The notes below the pieces were generated by a model. It was not told the DNA's origin and ran no database searches. It saw only the letters and a program-made list of their open reading frames with translations. Shown here in pieces: positions 19,875-28,084 of a stretch of 28,084 nt of DNA (its first letter is position 1; every line of letters starts with the position of its first letter). Source of the stretch: Seminavis robusta. Lineage: Eukaryota > Bacillariophyta > Bacillariophyceae > Naviculales > Naviculaceae. The stretch spans positions 1-28,084 of the forward strand of contig CAICTM010001501.1 of NCBI GenBank assembly GCA_903772945.1, read 5' to 3'. The translations under genes and the position numbers were made by a program.

Positions 19875-22800
19875 CGGCAGTACAGTGATCCAAGCAGTCG
19901 GCCGATACGACGGCTGCTACCACTAGCCGGTTGCTACTGCTATTTTGAACAAGAGCAGAAGCCAACAGGCAACTGCGGAACGAGTTGCATACATCGGCAG
20001 ACTGAGCCATTTGCGAATTTTGCGCAAGACGAAGCCAGTCAGTGAACAGTCAACGATCGGATCAAAGGATCCAACGACACGAAGCAACCGCTACAAGAAC
20101 AACAGTGACCGCTACTACTAGACGGTCGCTACTGCTACGTCGATACCGACAGCGGCAACAGAAGTGCTATATAGTAGCGACCGATTGAATCGGTGCTAAC
20201 GCTACGACGACGGCAACACTTGCTGTTGGCAGAAGAAGACTTTGTTTTTGTGAGGAAATCGCTGGTTGACTGCAATCAGTTCCACGGAATGGCAAAGAAC
20301 AAGCCAAGCTGTTCAGCGAACGGCAGCCACAAGCCGCTGAACGTCACAACAGGAAAAAGTGATCTTTCTTTCGCGAAATGGTATCTTTCCAGGAGTGTAC
20401 GGAGCCAGATCCAAGCTACCGTTCGATCTCTCCGTACGTCGGCTACAAGAGGATTCCACGGGGAATACAAAGCACACGAGGCATGCTACCGGTACAGGAG
20501 TTGCCATTCAAGAGCACATTCAGTGGCTACTAGCTACGGAGCACGTCCAGTACTAGCTACCGGTACAGGAGTTAGACTACCGGAGCACGTCCAATGCTAG
20601 CTACCGCTACAGGCGTTAGCTACTGGAGCAGTGCAAGCAAAACAGCAGCTACAGGAAGCACAGGAGTGCATCCGCCCCAGCATTGAAATAATTTCTTTGG
20701 AGAGTGTATTGAGTTTTACACTCAGCACCTCCTACCCCTTTCATGGAGTGTGTATTGTGGCATCCAAGCCACAGCACCTCCTACTACCTTTTATGGGAAG
20801 TGTATTGTGCCACTGAAACACAGCACTTCCTCCACTGATTACAGGCAAACCTGAGGCAACACCAGCCTCTAGGTAGGCAACAACAGATACCATTACAAGA
20901 CCATGCCCTTGCTATTTGATCACAGCAAGTGCACAGGAGTGTGGTGGTACCCAAAACCTACAAGCCTACAAACAAAATCATCATAACATCCGCCTTTAAA
21001 GGCAATGCCGCAACCACCAACGGCATCAATGGCTACATCAACAGCCATCATCAATGGCAACAACAGCCAACAACGGTACCTACCAATTGCCACAACTACA
21101 CGGCCAACAACGGTATCTACCAACTACCAAACCGATTACAATGAATCGACCAAACCAAATTCGAATTGCATCTACAATAACGGCAACTGCAACAACAGCA
21201 GAACGACAGTGAACGTTGAACCGAGTAGCTAGCTACAGGCAACTCAAGAGTTCACAAGACAAGGAACCAAGCCAAAGGATGGCTGGAGCAGACAGAGTTT
21301 GACCACAGCCTGATCTAAGGAAACATCAAGGGGCACACCTCGCTCCAACTGCTACACTACTGTAGCAGATCCAACACACACCATAGTTTGAGAAAACTAG
21401 CCAACCAACAGATAGCTAATATGGCTCAGTACAACCAAATCAACCCATGTACACTATGGACGCTACAAGTCCACAGCCATCTCACAGGATGTAAGAGCAG
21501 TGACAGACCAACACTTGTCCTGCCCAGCCATCTCACAGGAGTTTAAGAGCAGTGGACATCACAAACCAAAGGATCTACCGACTACATCACCACCGAACCA
21601 TCATCGACCGTGACACGTCCAGGTCCAGTGGAGCCAATCAAGTTTGAGCACCACAACTACTACCGAATACTTCCTACAAGTATCCAAACTTCAAAGGGCT
21701 TCAGCCCCAACTCAAAGTATCATTGTGTCAAGGAACTTCCTCCTAGTCCGGCTACTACAACAGTCCTCCCAAGTGTCGCTATAGCCTGCTCCCCAGTCTC
21801 AGCTACGGAAAACACCAAATGACGGTACCAAGGTACCAAGTGACGGCACCAGTCACCACAATGGTGACGACACCAGCAGTCACGAGGCTCACATGAGTAT
21901 AAACAACAATGACAAGAGGAAACAATAACTCAACCATTTCCTCTCATTCCATCTTCAGACATCGAGACCATCCAAGAACTAGGTCCAGTCGAACCAACAC
22001 ACTCCAGAAAGCTTCAACCAGCTTCATCTACGAAGGGCTTCCAGCCCCTCAAGTGTCAATGCAGCCGACTTCCAAGTCGAGCCGCAGGTACACCAATTGA
22101 CGGTATCATCGACACAAGTCTTCCAGGAGTGGCATCACCCTCAGCAGGAGTGCCAGCCACAAAGACTTTTCCGATGATGACAAGTCCGTATTGTCTCGTC
22201 TCACACGCTCAGCTTCTCGTTCCACAGCGGAATGCCAGCAACTACTCCAGTTTGTTTTGACTCAGCGTCATCGACCACCGGCGAGAAGTCAGCGCCTGCC
22301 ATAGGTAGGAGCCTGCTTACCAAGCACTGATAGACACTTGAGTGCTATCGATTCTCAGGAATCCTAGAGCACCGCCTCAAGCTCCACAGCAATCCAAGTT
22401 CATCCAATGTCCAAACCAACCAGCCAGCTTTGGCTACAACAAGTACAAGTCCTGCCACAGCTGCTCACAGGAGTGTGCCACAGTGACAGCAGGAGTGTTA
22501 TTGATAAAGTTGTACCCACCAAAACCAAAGTCTCAAACCTTTTTCAACCTTCCTTTGAATTCTCGATCGATCTACCCAGATTGAAACCAGATCGACTGAC
22601 AAAAACGATCATGCCAGATCAATGACACGAAGCGATCGAATCACAGGCAGCGGCCACGAGATCGATTCAGTTTGACTCTCGCGATCGACTCAGAAGATCC
22701 ATCAGAGATTGCAAGGCGACCACAGAAGCCATCGAGACAGAGCAAGCTTACTCCAGCAAGGGTAGCCACACACAAGTGCTACCGGGATATCTTCTGCAAT

Positions 22801-23655
22801 TCCCACAGTCCACACACAGCTCAAAGCAAGCAAAGTTCGACGGAACGCCACAAGTTGCAAGCACCCATCTACAAGAGGCGCAAACCAAGGTCCACATAAA
22901 GCAAGCACACATTCATGTACAACAAGTACAGCCATTCGATTCCAAAGAAGAGAAGGCCGTGATGAAGGAAGAAGCTTCCCAGCCGGGAAGAAGAGGATTC
23001 CATTCTCTGGAAAAGAAAACAGAAGGACATCCAACACCTCTTGGACATCCAACAAGAAGAGACAGCCCACGTTCCATTCCAATGGACAAAAAGCTGACTC
23101 CAGATAGCTACCAAGCTATTGCACAGACTCATGCTCACCTGATTCCAAATCCAGTATCAAGCTTGAATGGATTGATGTTTCCACACATCATGGCGATTGA
23201 GACCATGGACATATCAATGTCCCGTTCAGTCTAACCGCCAGTCAAGAGCACAGTCCCTGAGTCTACGAGGATGCAGCCGGAACTTTCTAGTTTCCAGCTA
23301 CAGCATTACCAAGTGACCGTAACTTTCCAGTCCACGGTTCAACATAGCGATCGGAACTTCCCAGCTTTCGAATACAGCAACATCAAGTGACGCACAACCG
23401 CCACAGCAGTATACAGGAAGTGTGCCGAACTCACAGGAGTGGTAGCCACAGTGGCTTTTCATGACGACACTGTCCAATGTCCACATTGACTGTGACAGTT
23501 TGTAGCACTGCTATGGATGACAGCTTCTCGCCACCAGCGGAATGCGGAGCAACCTAGCAAGTGGTCTCTCTGACCAACAACTGTTCCTTACGGAGCAACC
23601 ATCATATACATTAATTATTCGTTCCACGGTATCTTTATGAAGCGTGCAGGAGTGG

Positions 23656-23887
23656 TGTTGGAGGTTGTATTACGACACCTCAATACAAATTAGTCGTTTA
23701 TCCCAATCTAGTTTAGAGGGGATATCTATATCCATTCTCTAGTTACATACATGGGGAGTTTAACTGATCTATTTGGTCACCCCCTTCACTATACCTTTGA
23801 AGTTGAATCAATCCAGAAAACATGGAGAAAGATCGACTTCTTGGAAATAGCTTAACAGTAAAACAGTATTTTACCTTTACTAAGCTA
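23656..23887 (+). repeat. 3' LTR
   Basis: Begins TGTTGGAGGTTGTATTACGA directly after AGGAGTGG and ends CCTTTACTAAGCTA. Flanking sequence GAGTG does not match the bases left of the 5' LTR. Confidence 0.85.
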
Positions 23888-25640
23888 GAGTGTTACTAGC
23901 AACCAAACAGGGGGTGGGGGATAAAAATAGAGGATTCTACGGGAATTTTACTACTATTTGTGGAAAGAATCTGTAGGTTGGGTAATATTTAAAGGTCAAT
24001 AGTGGGGTAAATACCTGGTTTTCTAGGGCTTTTGGGGTAGGATGGAGATGGCCGGGGGGGATGGGAAAAACAGAGAGGCTACAGGATCCAAATCATGTTC
24101 ACAAATAAAAGAAGGGTTTTGAAGGGGGGGGGGGCTGTTAGTATCAATGACCTGGAAGAAGCTCGAACGGCTTTCGAATCCAAGGACGGCCACTTTTTTC
24201 GAAATGATCGCTTGCCTCCGTGCTTCAAGCGTCGGCCACAGGTTTGTGTCATCAAAAAGGTCAGTCAACTGGGAACACGCAAAGTTCCAAATCTCTTCAC
24301 TAGCTGCATCACCCTCCTTGAAATGGTCTCTTTTCCAACCTAGCTAGGGATGGTCCAACAGGGAGAATGGCCCAACAGAGAGAATGATTTCTCGGAAGTG
24401 GGGTAAATCATGGCAAATTACCCTCAGCCCCAGCTCCAGAACTCCCTTTTCTGAAGAAATCCCTTTTCCATCATCACAATGAGTTGACAGAGATACCCCT
24501 AGTAGTTTATCCAATAGAGCCACCCTATCAACACCATGAGATAGGGGATACATAATTTGGACGTGCCTGTCGCAGTGGTGGTAGTGGCTTCTCCATTTGC
24601 CGGTTATTGAAGCAACGAACGGCTGGCAAAGTTAGGCAGCCACCTTTCGGTAATTTTTGCTGCCCCCAACAGGCCAGCCAGTCTCTGTCCCCACCGCATG
24701 CCCCGTTTGGTCCAACCAAGATAGATTTTCCTAAAGGTATGAATCACAGCAAGTATGGAATGGCTAAAGCTATTGTTGCTATCAAAAGAACCACCAGAAT
24801 AGATGCTAGAGTTGTCGCTAGATCATTCTGGATTTGTGGTCTGGGGCTGCCTTTTCTATTAACTCGAGGATCCTACTAGCTTCCAATGGTACGATTCTCC
24901 CCGATATGCCTATTAGATCAATAGATATGATTGGGTTGATAGCCGAAGGGTGACACAGTTCAAATGAAAGTGAAGCTGAGAACTTGGGAATATTTTGAAG
25001 AAAAATGAAGCATATTGTTTGACATGAGATAATGCCTTTTACATGGCTGTCACCACTACAACCAGCACTTGGCTGCGACAAGCAAAGAATGTAGACAACG
25101 CTTGATAGTCCAGTTTGCTTGTGTAGGTGCCATATTGGTTGAGTTCATCACAGCCAGTTTCCCATGGTCAGCTCATCATTGTTCTGGATGGACTTGCCGG
25201 TATCGGTACGGGCACTGACTGGGTGAACGATACTGTTCTACAGTGACGTCAGCATTGAGAATATTCTCGCTGTTGGACCATCCGTAGCTAGGAGAGATTT
25301 AATTACATCGATGCTCCCCTCCCTGATCATACTTGCAACATCTCCTACCGCGCAATCTTTGGCTTTCTTGTTGGGACGCTTGCTGACCTCACTGAGTTTC
25401 TTGAATGTAATCCAAGGGAGTTTGAAGGTGAGGTCCTCTGTAGTGCTGACGTGCTGTGTAAGCTCACTGAGGGATTCAATGCCGACGTGATCATCATCAT
25501 GTCCGTAGTACCCAAAGCTAACAAACTGCTCTTTCAAACCGAATTCGTCTTCAATCTCTACATCTGAGCCAACCGCAATCCTCCTCCATCAGACTCCTGC
25601 TGCCTGGAAGACTTTGCAAGAAATAAGGGAGGGTACGAGA
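23888..25640 (-). pseudogene. Decayed minus-strand coding fragments of unknown origin
   Basis: Several minus-strand frames have protein-like composition but no proper start and end within 0.1-0.3 kb. One runs from about 25590 to 25238 (S-D-V-E-I-E-D-E-F, Y-Y-G-H-D-D-D-H, I-D-V-I-K-S-L-L). Others are at 24960-24818 (A-S-R-I-L-E-L-I-E-K), 24719-24528, 24553-24344 and 24290-24023 (D-D-T-N-L-W-P-T-L-E-A-R-R). Read in order they may be one broken gene or element, but I recognise no family. G-runs of seven and ten bases occur at 24053 and 24123. Treated as relics because frames change and stops interrupt. Confidence 0.3.
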
Positions 25641-25924
25641 GTAGACTCCTGCTTTTTTCTCTGCTGTCTGTGTCATTACCTCCACCCGGGTTTCTTCGTT
25701 TTTCTGAGAGGAGCTGGCCCTGTCTTAGCTACAACTCATCTTATCATGCTGGAACAGTATTCATTTTTGACTTACCTTTGATTTATTGGTAGCTACTTTT
25801 TTGCTCGGGTTATCTGAACTGAGCCTTTCTGGAATAGAAAAGCATAGAGAGAAGGCGATGTATGTTAGGCATAAAACAAAAAGGGTAAATTTACTTTCGG
25901 GTAATGAGGAAAGGAAAAGAAAGA

Positions 25925-26168
25925 CTCACATTCTTGGTCTTTTATTGCCATTTGCCTTTCTGTCTGTTTCTCTCTTCCTCCTCCTCCTGTGTAATGTACA
26001 ACTGTTTTTGTTAGAGAGTGATTTATGTTGGGGGAGAGAAACATAACTGAGCACTCACACTTTTGTCTGCAGCTTTTGACTTTTCTGCCTGTTTCTTCTT
26101 CTCGTTCTCCTGTGTAATGTACAACTGTTTTTGTTAGAGAGTGATTCATTATGGGGGGGAGAAACATA
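25925..26168. repeat. Two tandem units of about 122 bp plus a partial third
   Basis: Both units end with CCTGTGTAATGTACAACTG, TTTTTGTTAGAGAGTGATT and GGGGGAGAAACATA or a close variant (25987-26044 and 26110-26169). The parts before are T/C-rich and less alike. A partial third copy continues to about 26200. No gene is supported. Confidence 0.8.
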
Positions 26169-26561
26169 CATGAGCAACATCATCACTTTGTCTGAAGTAG
26201 CAGAAGACCAATCTTTTGCACTCTAACCAAGAGACGACAAGGGGTGTGGTGTGGGGTGGGGTGAAGTCAGTGAATCCAGGCCACAGCAATAGTCGAGATG
26301 GCCTTTCTACTCTTAACTCACAGTGGCCTTGGACCCCTTTCGAAGGCCCTTTAAAGCTTTGGAGGCAGCTTCTTGTAAGAGCTGCTGTGTTTGCGCCTGA
26401 CTGCCTGTCCCTTTGTCTGTTTCAGTGTATGCAATTGGGCCAAGTCAAAGCTTGGAGGATCGGACGCGCTGTTGTTGAACAGAGTAAGTATTCCCTTGTC
26501 CAGAAAAGATGTCCCAGATAGTACAGTGACCCAACACATCAAAGAAGTCTGGGGTGGGTAA

Positions 26562-27302
26562 CCTAATGGAGTCAGCAGCGAAGACATCAACAGAGAGACA
26601 AAAAAGGAGTTCATCGCCCTAAAGAAAAGACTTCAAGAGAGCGCCAGTTCCCGGTGGAAGAGCGAAATAGTTGCCAGGGCAAGAAACAACGGTATCCACA
26701 AGGCAGGCAGAAAAAAAGACCTTGTTGACATGATTGAAGACCTAGTCAGGTGTCTGACAATTGACCCTGACTTAGACATTGACAATGTGTTGAAATGCGG
26801 GAGCGTGGTCTACCCAATTCTCAACTCAAACAAGCAAAAGACGGTGAAAAAAATTGTGGAAGCCCTCACAACCGAATTTGGAATTAGGTACCGAGACAAC
26901 ACTGCCTTTGGTGCAAGAAATGCAGTGTACCAGTTGGTTGTCAAGAACGCACTCCAGACCATTCGCAAGAACTTCAACAAGCCAACCAAAAAGAAACTCA
27001 AGGATAAGCCTCTATACTTGAACGAGAAACAGATTGATGGGAGCTGCCAGCTTTTAGGCGGAAGGAGTGTGAGCAGCGACATTGCATTCTCATACCACAA
27101 CATTGGGAATCTAGACAAAGCATGCAGGGTCCTAGCTGGCGTCAAAAGTAAAGTCGATATGGTCAAGAGAGCTTCAGAACGGGCATCAACTTGCGTTGCA
27201 TCTAGAAGAACATCAGTCGAGAGTGCGGAACTGCCTCCTCGAAGAGCTAAAAATACAGAGGAAAACGCCCTCCACATCAGCTTTCTCTTCCAGTTCCTCT
27301 AA
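26562..27302 (+). CDS. Hypothetical protein, possibly a pseudogene
   Basis: A plus-strand frame is open from 26562 to the stop at 27300-27302, with the first ATG at 26730 (190 residues). Composition is protein-like and lysine-rich: W-K-S-E-I-V-A-R-A-R-N-N-G upstream of the ATG, then D-L-D-I-D-N-V-L, K-Q-K-T-V-K-K-I-V-E-A-L and N-F-N-K-P-T-K-K-K-L. The coding look begins before the ATG and continues in the same frame upstream to about 26426 across a single TAA at 26559-26561. Either an intron or exon boundary is missed, or the copy is broken. A splice-donor-like GTAAGT at 26484 and an acceptor-like TTTCAG at 26420-26425 are present, but I could not join them in phase. No known domain recognised. 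Confidence 0.4.
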   Translation, partial: PNGVSSEDINRETKKEFIALKKRLQESASSRWKSEIVARARNNGIHKAGRKKDLVDMIEDLVRCLTIDPDLDIDNVLKCGSVVYPILNSNKQKTVKKIVEALTTEFGIRYRDNTAFGARNAVYQLVVKNALQTIRKNFNKPTKKKLKDKPLYLNEKQIDGSCQLLGGRSVSSDIAFSYHNIGNLDKACRVLAGVKSKVDMVKRASERASTCVASRRTSVESAELPPRRAKNTEENALHISFLFQFL

Positions 27303-28084
27303 CACGCAGCTTCTTCTTACCAAGATATCTTTATCTAGCCAGCATGTGACCCGGATATTTGCTGTTGCCGCTTCAAACTCAAGCACCATTTGCTCCGACA
27401 CATCCCGCCATGAGAATTTGCAAGCTGCCCCCGCCCACTCAAGAGACATACCCCCCAGCAGTAAATGATTCTCCGAGTTCATGCAATTCACGGTGATGTT
27501 GGAACACAACTGAGGACATTTCATATGAGTGATACAACCCTTTCAGGAGCTTATTTCCACCGGAGAATGCATTGCCCTCATTGAACAAGCAATGTGGGCC
27601 TTGGTAATATACTACATGTTGCATTGATGTCTTTTGGTGACAGCCCCCATGCTAACATGCTATGATCCTCCTCCCCTCCCAGTTCAGAGGCGTGTAGACA
27701 CAGATAAATACACAGCCAAGGCAATGGGGACATGCATCAGAAGCAAAACAGTCAGTCCCAAATCTTCTCTAGTACTACCTGTCCACCACCTCCACAATTC
27801 CAGTCAAGCTTGTTCAGGGAGCAAGACTCTGCTCTGTTCAGATTACAGCTACATCAACCACATGGAGGCCCTGGCCCGTCTACAAAGTATGATATTTTGC
27901 TTCCCCTTTCGTCTAATGATGACCAAAAATTACCTGCCTTTTTTCCGACAATGTAGGTGACCTTGGAAGAGATCAATAGTGGCATCAAAGCTATCCAAGA
28001 TTCAGTGCTGACCCTTTCCAGTCGCTTGTACACTGCAGCAGATTGAATTCTTGCACAGTGACCGAAAGGGACCAGAGGGCGATT
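27303..28084. other. Right end of window, no gene seen
   Basis: Short open frames on both strands, none with family motifs or splice signals that extend them. I see no repeat or RNA gene. Confidence 0.45.

Larger units (their letters stand above)
19641..23887 (+). mobile_element. Non-autonomous LTR retrotransposon (LARD-like), 4.25 kb
   Basis: Two direct repeats of 234 and 232 bp bound a 3.78 kb interior. They differ by only about five or six single-base changes or indels, so insertion is recent. Both begin TGTTGGAGG, a start usual for Ty1/copia-type LTRs, and the purine-rich AGGAGTGG lies directly before the 3' copy, where a polypurine tract should be. The interior is A/C-rich on this strand, contains many short words repeated irregularly, and has no frame with protease, integrase, reverse transcriptase or RNase H motifs. 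The shared end is AAGCTA, not the usual CA. No convincing target-site duplication or tRNA primer site was found. Orientation is inferred from the TG start and the purine tract. It would depend on an autonomous relative for mobility. Confidence 0.8.

Noticed and set aside
22776-23234. 152-codon open frame inside the LTR element as a possible gag
   Set aside because: It begins at GTG, has no zinc knuckle or capsid-like motif, and its composition follows the A/C-rich interior.

Overview
The window is nuclear DNA of a photosynthetic stramenopile, most likely a raphid pennate diatom with a repeat-rich genome. Four things point there: short GT-AG introns of 65 to 106 bp, a receptor-type nucleotide cyclase fused to a cyclic-nucleotide phosphodiesterase (a diatom hallmark), a uroporphyrinogen decarboxylase with a signal peptide and an A-F-S-P cleavage motif of the diatom plastid-targeting type, and LTR-retrotransposon debris. 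The species cannot be fixed from this sequence alone.

Layout. 1-2003 (minus): frameshifted relic of a zinc-binding, DDE-transposase-like mobile protein, running off the left edge. 2615-8646 (plus): a 20-exon gene whose exons sum to 4407 nt, exactly 1469 codons including the stop. It encodes a 1468-residue membrane protein. 9376-10685 (plus): plastid uroporphyrinogen decarboxylase, two exons. 10686-11995: intergenic DNA with three tandem-repeat families. 11996-13186 (plus): membrane-anchored alpha/beta hydrolase. 13529-14467 (minus): tandem U-box protein with a C-terminal membrane anchor whose 3' end has been tandemly duplicated. 14468-19640: gene-poor DNA with several repeat clusters. 19641-23887: LTR element with nearly identical 0.23 kb LTRs and no recognisable gag-pol (LARD-like). 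23888-28084: decayed coding fragments, a tandem repeat and one weak hypothetical reading frame.

The main discovery is in the 2615-8646 gene. From the N-terminus it reads: membrane segment, extracytoplasmic sensor region, membrane segment, class III cyclase domain, then a PDEase_I domain. The phosphodiesterase domain is split by about 330 residues holding eight predicted membrane helices. The fourth of these helices carries R-W-C-E-W and the eighth carries D-C-I-S-K. These match the Arg/counterion motif of helix 3 and the Asp-x-x-x-Lys retinal Schiff-base motif of helix 7 in microbial rhodopsins. The extra first helix matches the eight-helix plan of known enzyme-rhodopsins. All phosphodiesterase metal ligands are kept on the two sides of the insert, and an even number of helices puts both halves in the cytosol. 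The gene therefore seems to encode a receptor that makes a cyclic nucleotide through one domain and degrades it, possibly under light control, through another. I know rhodopsin-cyclase and rhodopsin-PDE fusions only with the rhodopsin at the N-terminus; a rhodopsin nested inside the catalytic domain is not an arrangement I recognise.
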